A stretch of DNA of 64,000 nt from Chloroflexi bacterium 54-19. Its GTDB lineage: Bacteria; Chloroflexota; Chloroflexia; Chloroheliales; Chloroheliaceae. The notes beneath the pieces are model-generated. The model saw only the letters and a program-made list of their open reading frames with translations. It was not told where the DNA came from and ran no database searches. The position numbers and the translations under genes were made by a program. The DNA lies in the NCBI GenBank assembly GCA_001898225.1, contig MKTJ01000057.1, forward strand, positions 31,211-95,210, in the 5' to 3' direction. This document shows, in pieces, positions 1 to 8,452 of the stretch (positions are counted from its first letter, which is position 1; every line of letters begins with the position of its first letter).

Positions 1-1
1 A

Positions 2-1237
2 GGGGCCTGGACAGCCAACCCTGTCAAATGGGACAACGGCTATTTCAAAATGCTTTTTGACCACGAGTGGGAGGTAAGGAAGAGTCCTGCCGGAGCCAAT
101 CAATGGGAACCCGTTACCATCAAGGACGAAGACCGGCCTGTTGACGTGGAAGACCCCAATTACCAGCCTCGCCAGAAGGTCATGATGACCGATGCCGACA
201 TGGCGATGATTAAAGACCCGGCTTTCAGGGAAATTTCCGAGCGGTTCTATAGAGACCCGGATTATTTCGCCGATACATTCGCGCGGGCCTGGTTCAAACT
301 GACGCACCGCGATATGGGCCCGAAAGTGCGCTATATCGGCCCGGATGTCCCGGCGGAAGATTTAATCTGGCAGGACCCTGTTCCCGCCGGTCCGACGGGT
401 TACGATGTGGCGGCTGTCAAAACGCGTATCGCGAATAGTGGTCTGAGCACGAGCGAACTGGTTACCACGGCCTGGGATAGCGCCCGGACTTACCGGGGCT
501 CGGATATGCGGGGTGGGGCCAACGGGGCCCGCATTCGCCTGGAACCCCAGAAAGACTGGGAAGGCAACGAACCGACCCGGCTTGCCAGGGTGCTGGAAGT
601 GCTGGAAAGCATTGCCGCCGAAACCGGTGCCAGCCTGGCCGATGTAATCGTTCTGGCCGGGAACGTGGGTGTCGAGCAGGCTGCCAAGGCTGCCGGTTTC
701 GACATAACGGTCCCGTTTGCCCCCGGTCGCGGTGACGCCACCCAGGAACAAACGGATGCCAGCACGTTCGCGCCGCTGGAACCGCTTCACGATGGGTACC
801 GGAACTGGCAAAAGAAGAACTATGCGGTTACCCCGGAAGAACTCTTGCTCGACCGGACCCAGCTTATGGGTCTGACCGCCGCCGAGATGACGGTGCTTAT
901 CGGCGGTATGCGGGTTATCGGTACGAACCATGGCGGCACCAAACACGGGGTATTCACCGACCGGGAAGGCGCGCTGACCAACGATTTCTTTGTGAACCTG
1001 ACGGACATGAAGTACAAGTGGGAACCGGCGGGCACCAACCTTTATAACATCGTTGACCGCAAGACCGGCGATACCAAATGGACCGCCACGCGGGTGGACC
1101 TGGTATTCGGTTCAAACTCGATTCTTCGCTCGTATGCCGAAGTCTATGCCCAGGATGATAGCAAAGAAAAGTTCGTGCAGGACTTTGTAGCAGCCTGGAC
1201 CAAGGTTATGAACGCCGACCGTTTTGACGTTAAATAA
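2..1237 (+). CDS. katG: Catalase-peroxidase KatG, C-terminal part (5' end outside window)
   Basis: The reading frame is open from base 2, so the gene begins upstream of the window and only about the last 411 residues are present. KatG is a heme enzyme that decomposes hydrogen peroxide and also has peroxidase activity. The fragment starts just after the region equivalent to Ser315 of the Mycobacterium KatG. It keeps WTANPVKWDNGYF, the LTHRDMGP motif whose Asp (about residue 104 of the fragment) lies at the substrate channel, and the YRGSDMRGGANG motif with the mobile Arg (about 165). It then runs through the degenerate C-terminal peroxidase-like domain to the typical DRFDVK end. The heme ligand and the Trp-Tyr-Met adduct cannot be checked here. 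A strong terminator follows. Confidence 0.97.
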   Translation, partial: GAWTANPVKWDNGYFKMLFDHEWEVRKSPAGANQWEPVTIKDEDRPVDVEDPNYQPRQKVMMTDADMAMIKDPAFREISERFYRDPDYFADTFARAWFKLTHRDMGPKVRYIGPDVPAEDLIWQDPVPAGPTGYDVAAVKTRIANSGLSTSELVTTAWDSARTYRGSDMRGGANGARIRLEPQKDWEGNEPTRLARVLEVLESIAAETGASLADVIVLAGNVGVEQAAKAAGFDITVPFAPGRGDATQEQTDASTFAPLEPLHDGYRNWQKKNYAVTPEELLLDRTQLMGLTAAEMTVLIGGMRVIGTNHGGTKHGVFTDREGALTNDFFVNLTDMKYKWEPAGTNLYNIVDRKTGDTKWTATRVDLVFGSNSILRSYAEVYAQDDSKEKFVQDFVAAWTKVMNADRFDVK

Positions 1238-1263
1238 CGGCCTGGCTGGCTAGAACCTGATTT

Positions 1264-1310
1264 GAAAATGGTGTGACGGTTTAGTTGTCACACCATTTTC
1301 TTTTATTTTT
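1264..1310. terminator. Rho-independent terminator, shared by two convergent genes
   Basis: A perfect 14-bp inverted repeat, GAAAATGGTGTGAC (1264-1277) and GTCACACCATTTTC (1287-1300), has a 9-nt loop and is followed by a T-rich run (TTTTATTTTTT). It terminates katG on the plus strand. It also lies just past the stop codon of the convergent fusion gene, where the U-tract is weaker. Confidence 0.9.
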
Positions 1311-4300
1311 TATCCTGGTCGGGCGTAAATGTATTCAAGGTCGAGCCGTGGCCTTGAAACTCCATTCCCGCCGGGTGAGGGGAGGATGCGGCCCTGGGAG
1401 TGGGGGCCGGTAAGGGCTGCGGAGTCGCCTGCATCAACCGGTTTAAGAGCTCCGCCAGCCGGTTATAATAGCGGTGGACGATATTCGGCATCCGCATCAA
1501 GCTATCGAACAGACCGGCTTGCCCCTCAGTAGCGCTCTGGCGCTGGTAAGTCTCGAAAACTATCACCCCGTCCCGCAGGGCGGCCTTGAGTTCGCTAAAC
1601 AAACGCCGGTCCGCAGCCACCACCTTTTTGCTGTATTCAATCAAAATATCCTGGTGGTTGGTATGCAAAAGCTGTTGCATAAAAGGGCTCATCTGGCTGG
1701 CCGTTTCGAAAATCGCGTTCTGGCGGATATTCTTAAACGCCTGGGGTAAAAAATCCACCCTTATTTTGTTAATATAGAAACCCAGGCCGTATTGCCAGAC
1801 TTCCGGCAGGTCTTCATCGAGCAAGCTGCTCAAATAGTTGGTAAAAACGCGCTGGTGGACCTCAATTAAATATTGCAGCTTAAATGGGGTTATCGTTTCA
1901 GCGCGGTCCACCACGGTTAGCTTTTTATCGAGAAAACTGTAATCCACCTCAATACTGTTTTGCATCTCGGTCACGAGATACAACATGCGGACCCATTGGA
2001 TAAAGGCTTCTTCAATAGAGAAATGGAACATGCCTTTATCATTGGCCCCGATTAACCATTCCTGCCCGAAATCCAGGTGGCGCAGGACGCCTTTTTCATA
2101 CATGCCCAGCAAGGCGTCTACCTCGGAATTGACATGATGCAAAACGGCCTGGTAAGCCGCCGTGGCGTCGATACCGGCATTATTGACAATAATTGACATC
2201 CCGCCCGGATGAAGGTGGCCGAACTCGGTCAAATCGTAGACCTTGCCGTTTATCACCGCCCAGTAACCTTTAGCCGGGTTATTATGCTCGACGACCTCCG
2301 AGACATTGATAAAGTTCTGGTTCCGAAAAGTCGGGCTGTAAGTGGTAAAAACATCCTGCAGGTAACGCCGGTCGGCCACCAACCGGTAAAAACGCTCGCG
2401 GGCGCTATTGGGGTCGGGGGAGAAGCGCAAAATAATCTTATTCAGGGTGTCCATTACCTGCCGGGCGAACCCGGTCTGGCCGCAGATGTAAAAAATGGCG
2501 TCCTGCCCGCCTTCCCGGCGAGTTTTTAGCAAGTCCCAGAGGGCGCGGGCATTTTCTTCTTCCAGCATCAAATCCTGGATATGGGCTTTGGTCCCTTTTT
2601 CAAGCACCAGGTGTTCGCCGTCGAACTTCAGGCGGTGGTCGCTGGCGGAAAAAGCCACCCGTAGTTGGAGCTTACCGGCTTTGACCAGGGTTTCAAATTC
2701 GGGCTGGTAGAAAACCTGGCTGGGGTTGCGGGTCGTAAAAAAGAGCCAGTTATTCCCCGGCTGGTTGGCGCGGGCCTGCAAGAACCCCGAAAAGGGCGCG
2801 ATACCCGAACCGGCGGCAAACATCACAATCGGGCGGCGCGGATCGGTGGGGAGGCTGAAACTGGTAGCGGTAACCAGTTTGAGAGGGATAGTGTTTTGCT
2901 GGGGCTTATCGGCGTTGGAGATTTTCTCCAAAAAGTTGGAGCCGGTCCCAAACCGCTGTTCGGCGTGGGTGACCGGGGAAGCCGGGGTCAGGTACTTCAA
3001 ACCACCTACAATTAAACTGAGACGATTACCCGGCTGTCCGGGGTTAGAAGAATCATTCGGACTGGAGGCAATCGAATAAAGCCGGAAGGCTTCGGGCGGC
3101 ACAATCCGGCAAATACTTTCGGCCTCGCCCGGCCCGGCTTTCCAGAAGCGCCGGGTATCATAGCCCCCTTTGCGCAGTTCCTCGAGCAAATCCCAGAGTT
3201 CCCACTGGTCTTCGGCCCGTTCGTTCAAAATCTTCTTGAGGAAATTTGAGGCCGTCAGGGTATAAAGTTGCTTAGCTACCGGGCGAGTTAGCGGGCGAAT
3301 ACTACCGTATTTAATCAGGGTCCGCAGCGTTTGAGTCGGCGCATAATTGAAGGATAGGCGTTGCAGGGCAATCCGCCAGGCCCGGTTTAACTCAACCTCC
3401 TCATCCCCGGTAGCCTGTAAAGCCCGCAGGGTTTTTTCGACTAACTCCGGGCTGTTTTCGGGAAAGATACCGATCCGGTCCCCTGGCCGGTAGCGCAGGC
3501 CGGTATTAGTCAGGTCAAGCTGGATAAAGTTGATTTTGTTCTGGGTCTGAGGGTCGGTATAGGTAGCGCCCTGGAGTAACCTGGCCGAATAGCTATGGTG
3601 GGCCAGCACGTTATAGCGTTCGTCACGGGTTAATTCCAGTTCCCGGTCGATTTTAGTCCAGGTTTTGCTGCGAAAAAGACCGCTAAACCCCTTCATCATG
3701 GTCACTGAGCGCCCGGCCTTGAAGGCTGTTTCCAGGAAACCCAGCACTTTAAGGCGGTGAACTCCAAGATAGCCCTTATCCCCGGCAAAAGCTTCCATGA
3801 CCTGGTAAAACAGGCCGCGCAGGCTGCGGTAATCGTAGCGGTGAATGTAATCCAGCACCGAGGTTTTACCGACGGCCCGGATAAACTCCTGCCAGGCCGG
3901 GGGAGATAAAACGCTCAGGCGGTCGGACTCCTGGCCCAGCACCGTGTCAAAATCGCGGCGACTGAAAAAGGCATCCATCAGGTGAAAGACCGGGGCAGCG
4001 GTGCCGCTGGGCGAGGGATGGTCGGGGTTTATGGCGACGCCAAAAGGAGCCACCGTCTTGGCCCAGAGCACCTGGTCAACCGAGGTGCGGGCGTGCGGAT
4101 TGGGGTCAATTTTCTGGAAGGTGTAGTGGGATATGTGTTGTAGATTGTTGAGTATCACCAACAGTTCGCGTTCCAGGCTGGCCGGGTCGTCATTCAGGGC
4201 TGCTTCCTGGGCCTGGAGTATCGCGCCAATAATCGGGACAAACCGGTAGGCTATCTCGACCTGGGTCAGGTAAAATACCCGCTCCGTCTCGGTCCCTACC

Positions 4301-4800
4301 GTGGGAAAGAGCAAATCGAGATTTTCCAGGACCGGCGGTTGACCGGGGTCGCGCAACTTCCAGTTATACATTATAAGATCCATATAGGACATATACGGGT
4401 AAGGTTTGCCCAACCGGGCCGAGATTTCGGCCCAGGGCTGGCTGATACTGCGGGGAAGCTGGGACGGCGGAGTTAGCTCGACGCGCTGGTAGGCATGGGC
4501 CAGGATGCTTATCAGGCACGAGGCTCGCCACAAATACTTATCCGGCAAACTGGCCGCATCGGTGGGCAGCAGTGGTAGGCGGTCCGCTTCCTTGCGAAAA
4601 GAAAGGTTGCTAAAAAGTTGAGGCAGGTTGCCAGCCAGGATGTCCCAGGCCCGGTATTGCTCCGGCAGATGGAGCAGGGGCGGCGGGTCGGGCAGAAAGC
4701 CGCTTCTGGCCGAAAGGGGACCGCCGTTCTCGTGGCCGTTGGCCTGGTTGGCGGCTTCGATTTTTTCAAGGACCAGGCGGGATTGAGGTTTTCTTTGCAC
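1303..4800 (-). CDS. IDO-like heme domain / CPR-like FAD-NADPH reductase / cytochrome b5 fusion protein
   Basis: This 1165-residue protein begins with GTG, 2 nt after the stop of the CBS gene, so the two are co-transcribed. Residues about 40-375 resemble indoleamine 2,3-dioxygenase: the N-terminal LPEQYRAWD region, SPSGTAAPVFHLMDAFF (263-279) matching the family GxSxGQSxxF loop, and VHRLKVLGFLETAF, whose His348 aligns with the proximal heme ligand. The FFxxLR substrate motif of human IDO1 is not evident, so the substrate may not be tryptophan. Residues about 390-800 are a cytochrome-P450-reductase-type FAD module (YRPGDRIGIFPEN about 437, RLYSIASSP 573-581, GSGIAPF 664-670, YICGQ 771) without an FMN domain. 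Residues about 828-910 are cytochrome b5 (HPGG, His864; second ligand His888/889). Residues 910-1165 are unassigned, mostly helical. It is probably a self-sufficient NADPH-driven heme oxygenase, in the cytoplasm because no signal or membrane segment is seen. Confidence 0.85.
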   Translation of the reverse strand: MQRKPQSRLVLEKIEAANQANGHENGGPLSARSGFLPDPPPLLHLPEQYRAWDILAGNLPQLFSNLSFRKEADRLPLLPTDAASLPDKYLWRASCLISILAHAYQRVELTPPSQLPRSISQPWAEISARLGKPYPYMSYMDLIMYNWKLRDPGQPPVLENLDLLFPTVGTETERVFYLTQVEIAYRFVPIIGAILQAQEAALNDDPASLERELLVILNNLQHISHYTFQKIDPNPHARTSVDQVLWAKTVAPFGVAINPDHPSPSGTAAPVFHLMDAFFSRRDFDTVLGQESDRLSVLSPPAWQEFIRAVGKTSVLDYIHRYDYRSLRGLFYQVMEAFAGDKGYLGVHRLKVLGFLETAFKAGRSVTMMKGFSGLFRSKTWTKIDRELELTRDERYNVLAHHSYSARLLQGATYTDPQTQNKINFIQLDLTNTGLRYRPGDRIGIFPENSPELVEKTLRALQATGDEEVELNRAWRIALQRLSFNYAPTQTLRTLIKYGSIRPLTRPVAKQLYTLTASNFLKKILNERAEDQWELWDLLEELRKGGYDTRRFWKAGPGEAESICRIVPPEAFRLYSIASSPNDSSNPGQPGNRLSLIVGGLKYLTPASPVTHAEQRFGTGSNFLEKISNADKPQQNTIPLKLVTATSFSLPTDPRRPIVMFAAGSGIAPFSGFLQARANQPGNNWLFFTTRNPSQVFYQPEFETLVKAGKLQLRVAFSASDHRLKFDGEHLVLEKGTKAHIQDLMLEEENARALWDLLKTRREGGQDAIFYICGQTGFARQVMDTLNKIILRFSPDPNSARERFYRLVADRRYLQDVFTTYSPTFRNQNFINVSEVVEHNNPAKGYWAVINGKVYDLTEFGHLHPGGMSIIVNNAGIDATAAYQAVLHHVNSEVDALLGMYEKGVLRHLDFGQEWLIGANDKGMFHFSIEEAFIQWVRMLYLVTEMQNSIEVDYSFLDKKLTVVDRAETITPFKLQYLIEVHQRVFTNYLSSLLDEDLPEVWQYGLGFYINKIRVDFLPQAFKNIRQNAIFETASQMSPFMQQLLHTNHQDILIEYSKKVVAADRRLFSELKAALRDGVIVFETYQRQSATEGQAGLFDSLMRMPNIVHRYYNRLAELLNRLMQATPQPLPAPTPRAASSPHPAGMEFQGHGSTLNTFTPDQDKK

Positions 4801-4802
4801 TT

Positions 4803-5255
4803 TTAACCGCGATTTCTATTATAGATTACGGCCCGGCATATATCCGCCCGTGAAATTGAACCGACCAATTTGTTATTATCCACGACCGGCAGGCGTCGGA
4901 TTTGTTTCTGGACCATAATGGTGGCAACTTCGGCCACCTCGTCCGTGGTCTTAACACTGATAGCGTCCCGAATAAGTAGGTGTCCAATCGGGTCGGCGGC
5001 CAGTTGGTTTCCTTTTTGGACAAACAACTGGAAGGCATGGCTCAAAGTGCCGCCCACCGCCAGGATTTCATCCATATCCGGCAGCATGCGACGCAATAAA
5101 TCGCCCTCGGAAAGCACCCCGATAAAGTTGAATTGCTTATCCACGACCATAATATCGCTAACCTCGGCCAAACTGATGACCTCGGCGGCGTGGTGGATAG
5201 TGGCATCTTCGTAGATGTAAACCGGGTAGACCGTCATTAACTCTCGTACTAACAT
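4803..5255 (-). CDS. CBS-domain pair protein
   Basis: The 150-residue protein consists almost only of two CBS domains (about 7-57 and 92-145), recognisable by the VSDIMVVDK, FIGVLSEGDLLRR, RRLPVVDNNKLVGSISRADICRA pattern. CBS pairs bind adenosyl ligands such as AMP, ATP or SAM and act as energy or ligand sensors. There is no fused catalytic domain. The gene lies directly upstream of the IDO/reductase/cytochrome b5 fusion with a 2-nt gap, so it is likely a regulatory partner or is simply co-expressed with it. An AGGTGAT sequence about 12 nt before the ATG can serve as ribosome binding site. The function is inferred only from the domain. Confidence 0.85.
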   Translation of the reverse strand: MLVRELMTVYPVYIYEDATIHHAAEVISLAEVSDIMVVDKQFNFIGVLSEGDLLRRMLPDMDEILAVGGTLSHAFQLFVQKGNQLAADPIGHLLIRDAISVKTTDEVAEVATIMVQKQIRRLPVVDNNKLVGSISRADICRAVIYNRNRG

Positions 5256-5657
5256 AGGGTTTTACCATCACCTGCTTACAAATTGTAATTTGAGTTCTAA
5301 TATTCTGTTTTGGATAGATTAAAAAGGGTTGGGACAATAAAATAGGCCCGGTTTGGGGCTACTTCGGCGATTGGAATAGGCTTAAAAATTTTTTAATCGA
5401 GCTTATTCTAAACATGATTTTCCAAAAATTCAAGTTTATTTCATCTTAAAAGCATAAAAACCCTGCAAAGTTTAGTTCAAGGGTTATGTAAACCTGGGCT
5501 TTCAGGAAAGCCTGTTCTGGTTTTGGAGAAATTATAAACAGGTGGCCCGGCGAGGAAGAATAAAACCTCATCTCATACATCAAAACCGGGTAGAATTACA
5601 GTGAGCCCGGAAGGGAGCGAAGTTCCGGGCATAAGAATCCTGGGTTGGTTAAACCGG
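5256..5657. other. Intergenic region, about 400 bp
   Basis: This AT-rich stretch lies between the start of the CBS gene and the 3' end of the HAD gene, both on the minus strand. It should hold the promoter of the CBS-fusion operon. An imperfect inverted repeat (GAATAGGCT and AGCTTATTC near 5375-5413) is present. No convincing gene or RNA was recognised. Confidence 0.5.
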
Positions 5658-6431
5658 TTATTCCTGGCTAAAATTGATAAAAGCGACCGTTTCCAGGATA
5701 TGGTTGGGCCGGTAGGGGAAGCGTTCGGCCTGCTGGCGGGTGGTTACCCCGGAAAGGACCAGCACCGTTTCCAGGCCGCTCTCGGTGCCCATTACAATAT
5801 CGGTATCCATCCGGTCTCCAATCATAGCGCTTTCTTCGGAATGGACATCGAGTTGCCGCAGGGCTGTCCTGAGCATCAGGGGATTGGGTTTGCCCACGAA
5901 GTAGGGAGAAACGCCGGTCGCCTTTTCGATTAAGGCCGCCACCGACCCGGTAGCCGGGGTAATCCCGCCTTCTCCCGGTCCATTCGGGTCGGGATTGGTA
6001 GCAATAAAACGCGCCCCTGCCAGAATCAACCGGATAGCCCTGGTTATGCGGTCAAAACTGTAGGAAGAGGTTTCGCCCAGCACCACATAATCGGGGCTGT
6101 GGTCGCTCAGGATATAGCCCACCTCGTGCAGGGCCGTTGTAAGCCCGGCCTCACCGATGACGAACGCGCTCCCGTTGGGCCTCTGGCTTTCCAGGTAACG
6201 GGCCGTAGCGATAGCCGAGGTGTAAATTTTATCCTCGGTGACGTCAATCCCGATGTGTTGCAGGCGGTTAGCCAGGTCGCGAGGGGTGTAGATTGAGTTG
6301 TTGGTCAGGATGAGGAATTTGCGATTTTCTTCTTTGAGACGGCGGATAAATTCGGGAGCGCCTTCTACCGGCTGGCTGCCCCGGACGATGACCCCATCCA
6401 TATCCATAATAAGGTGTTTGGCTTTAATCAT
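5658..6431 (-). CDS. HAD-superfamily (NagD/HAD-IIA type) sugar or nucleotide phosphatase
   Basis: The protein shows the HAD motifs in order: MDMDGVIVRGSQPVEGAPEF near the N-terminus (nucleophile DxD), LTNNS (motif II), a cap region of HAD-IIA type with a conserved TNPDPNGPG stretch, a Lys in FVGKPNP (motif III), and MIGDRMDTDIVMG (motif IV). This set is typical of NagD, p-nitrophenyl phosphatase and phosphoglycolate-type phosphatases acting on small phosphorylated metabolites in the cytoplasm. I place the start at the ATG at 6431 because AAGGAA precedes it. An in-frame ATG at 6464 lacks a clear ribosome site. The exact substrate is unknown. No operon partner is obvious; the META gene upstream is divergent. 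Confidence 0.9.
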   Translation of the reverse strand: MIKAKHLIMDMDGVIVRGSQPVEGAPEFIRRLKEENRKFLILTNNSIYTPRDLANRLQHIGIDVTEDKIYTSAIATARYLESQRPNGSAFVIGEAGLTTALHEVGYILSDHSPDYVVLGETSSYSFDRITRAIRLILAGARFIATNPDPNGPGEGGITPATGSVAALIEKATGVSPYFVGKPNPLMLRTALRQLDVHSEESAMIGDRMDTDIVMGTESGLETVLVLSGVTTRQQAERFPYRPNHILETVAFINFSQE

Positions 6432-6647
6432 AATTTCCTTATTCCCCAGAAGCGCCGGGCTCATTTTGTCTGGTATTTCTCTTTAATATTATTTCCTCTC
6501 CTATCATACAGTAAAAAGGCTGTTGCACAATACCGGGGAGCGGGGCGGATTTGGAATTTGGTGTAATTTTGAAACCCTGAGTCACGTTATAAAAAGGTAT
6601 GGAGTAGTAAAACAAGCGCTCACGATGAAGAAAAAGGGAGATGTGTG

Positions 6648-7253
6648 ATGATTAAACGACTTGCCTTAGCAATGCTGGTCATCCTGGGAGGGATAGCCCT
6701 ACCCCTATCGGCTGGTTCTGCCTTGGCTCAGACCGGCGGTTCCCTGGCAAATACCAGTTGGGTGCTGGCGGAAACAGCGGTGCAACGGGCCGCCTTTGTC
6801 CCGGCTCTGGGCAACCCACCGCCAACGCTCGTCTTCAGCAACGATGGTAAAATTAGCGGAAACACCGTTTGTAACAGTTATGGGGGAGCCTACACCCAGG
6901 ATGGTAACCAGTTAAATATCAGCGAAGTAATTTCGACCCTCCGGGCCTGCGTCGATGATAGCCTTAACAAGCAAGAACAGTTGATGCTTTCGGTGTTAAA
7001 AGGGCAGGTGGCTTTTACCCTCAGCGGCAACAAATTAAGCCTGAGCACGCCCGCCGGGGCCTTGAATTTCGTGCCTGCTGCGGGCTCCGGCGGTACGGGC
7101 GGCGCACCGGGGGTACCGGCGACCGGCAATCCTGGGCCGGAAAGCCCTGCTTCAGGCTTGCCTTTCCTCTTATTGGCCCTGACCCTGGTCACGACTCTGG
7201 CGGGATTCTTATTCGTCTATACCAGGCGCCGCACTCGCCCTGAAAAACAGTAG
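6648..7253 (+). CDS. Secreted, membrane-anchored META-domain protein
   Basis: An N-terminal signal peptide (about 1-28, ending ALAQT) is followed by a META domain (about 33-143), the fold of the heat-inducible HslJ protein. It has the NTSW start, the GxxxCNxYGG motif and a second Cys in TLRACVDD, a pair that may form a disulfide. A Gly/Pro-rich linker, one hydrophobic helix (about 172-192) and an Arg-rich RRRTRPEKQ tail anchor it in the membrane with the domain outside. VPATG at about 157 recalls a sortase motif but is 12 residues from the helix and no sortase is nearby. AGGGAG sits 7 nt before the ATG at 6648; a GTG at 6645 is less well placed. The role is unknown, possibly envelope stress. 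Confidence 0.85.
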   Translation: MIKRLALAMLVILGGIALPLSAGSALAQTGGSLANTSWVLAETAVQRAAFVPALGNPPPTLVFSNDGKISGNTVCNSYGGAYTQDGNQLNISEVISTLRACVDDSLNKQEQLMLSVLKGQVAFTLSGNKLSLSTPAGALNFVPAAGSGGTGGAPGVPATGNPGPESPASGLPFLLLALTLVTTLAGFLFVYTRRRTRPEKQ

Positions 7254-7264
7254 ACAAATATAGG

Positions 7265-7312
7265 AAAACCGGCTTCACCCCTGATTTAGGGATATGAAGC
7301 CGGTTTTTGTTT
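7265..7312. terminator. Bidirectional rho-independent terminator
   Basis: AAAACCGGCTTCA (7265-7277) pairs perfectly with TGAAGCCGGTTTT (7295-7307). The hairpin is flanked by A- and T-runs and lies between the convergent META-domain and enolase-superfamily genes, so it can terminate both. Confidence 0.9.
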
Positions 7313-7329
7313 TGAACGGGCCGGGTAAT

Positions 7330-8421
7330 TTAAACCCTGGCAGCCAGTTCCTGTCTTACGAGAAACTGGTCCTCGGTCACGGTGAACTCGGCTTCAAAAC
7401 CGACCCCGATAGCCGTAGGAGCATGGATTAAACCGTTGGCGTCAATTTCGGGCGCGCGCACGACCGGGTTGGTCTTGACCAGCGATTCATAATAGGTCGT
7501 GTTCGAAATAGCCATGCACAGGTGGCGATGCAACAACCCATCCCCGTGGACTTCCGCCCTTAACCGGTAGGCGTCGGCCAGGTGTGCAATCCGCATCGCC
7601 CCGGTAACCCCACCCCGCAACCCGGCGCTGGTCCGCACAAAAGAAGCGCAGCCCGCCGCGATAAAGTCGGCGGTATTCATGTGGGCGCCATCGGAAGTTT
7701 CGGCAATATTGAGAGGAATCGAGACTCTTTCGGCCAGGCGCTTGTAAGCCGTCACGTTGAACTCGCGCAACGGTTCCTCGTACCAGAGATAGCCGGCTTC
7801 CCCCAGGGCATGGCCCAGGTAGACGGCATCCGGCAAATCAAACCCGGCGGAGCCATCGTACATGAGGGGATAATCCGGTCCGACATGGTTGCGAAGGGCC
7901 TGGCCCAGTTTGGCGTCCTTTCGGGCATCACCCCAGGCGTGCAGTTTAATCGCCGGGTAACCCAGGGCAATACACTGGTCGGCCACATCGAGATATTCCT
8001 CGATGGTGCTAAAAGTTACGGTGCTGGCGTAGGCCGGAAGACTGGTGCGAAAACCGCCTAACAACTGGTAGAGAGGCAAATTGGCCGCTTTCGCTCCTAA
8101 ATCCCACAGGGCTACATCGACCAGGCCCAGCACATAAATGGGGAATTCTTCGATCCGGTCGAGTTCCCACATACGGTGCCACAGCCATTCCCGCTGCAAG
8201 GGGTCTTGCCCGATCAACTCCTGACGGATGCGCCGGTCAATCAGGTCATCTAAAATGCGGCCCCGGTTGCAAAAGGCCCAACCTTCGAGCCCATCGTCGG
8301 TAACAAGACGTAACCGGGCACCTATCCCGCCCGGATCGGAACCTGGCAGCCCAAAACGCCACTTATAAGCAGTTTGTGGTGGATACTGGTACAGATCTAC
8401 TTTGACCTCGGTTATTTTCAA
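7330..8421 (-). CDS. Mandelate racemase/muconate lactonizing enzyme (enolase superfamily), probable acid-sugar dehydratase or racemase
   Basis: At 363 residues this is a typical member of the enolase superfamily, MR subgroup. The N-terminal capping domain is followed by the barrel with a KLH motif (159-161, KxH catalytic site), metal ligands Asp189 (MYDGSAG), Glu215 (YEEPL) and Glu241 (IAETSDG), and a likely catalytic His292 (EVHGDG). These enzymes abstract a proton alpha to a carboxylate; bacterial members next to sugar importers usually dehydrate sugar acids. The start is TTG with AGGAG 8 nt upstream. It lies 31 nt downstream of the FadR-type regulator on the same strand and is divergent from the ABC importer, so all are likely one regulon. 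The substrate cannot be deduced from the motifs alone. Confidence 0.9.
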   Translation of the reverse strand: MKITEVKVDLYQYPPQTAYKWRFGLPGSDPGGIGARLRLVTDDGLEGWAFCNRGRILDDLIDRRIRQELIGQDPLQREWLWHRMWELDRIEEFPIYVLGLVDVALWDLGAKAANLPLYQLLGGFRTSLPAYASTVTFSTIEEYLDVADQCIALGYPAIKLHAWGDARKDAKLGQALRNHVGPDYPLMYDGSAGFDLPDAVYLGHALGEAGYLWYEEPLREFNVTAYKRLAERVSIPLNIAETSDGAHMNTADFIAAGCASFVRTSAGLRGGVTGAMRIAHLADAYRLRAEVHGDGLLHRHLCMAISNTTYYESLVKTNPVVRAPEIDANGLIHAPTAIGVGFEAEFTVTEDQFLVRQELAARV

Positions 8422-8452
8422 GTTTTTAACTCCTCATCTTTTTGATTTGTGC

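Noticed and set aside
362..946. 194-codon frame opposite katG
   Set aside because: Shadow of the conserved katG gene; no family match.
7116..7131. Sortase (LPxTG-like) signal in the META protein
   Set aside because: VPATG is not consensus, is too far from the membrane helix, and no sortase is present in the window.
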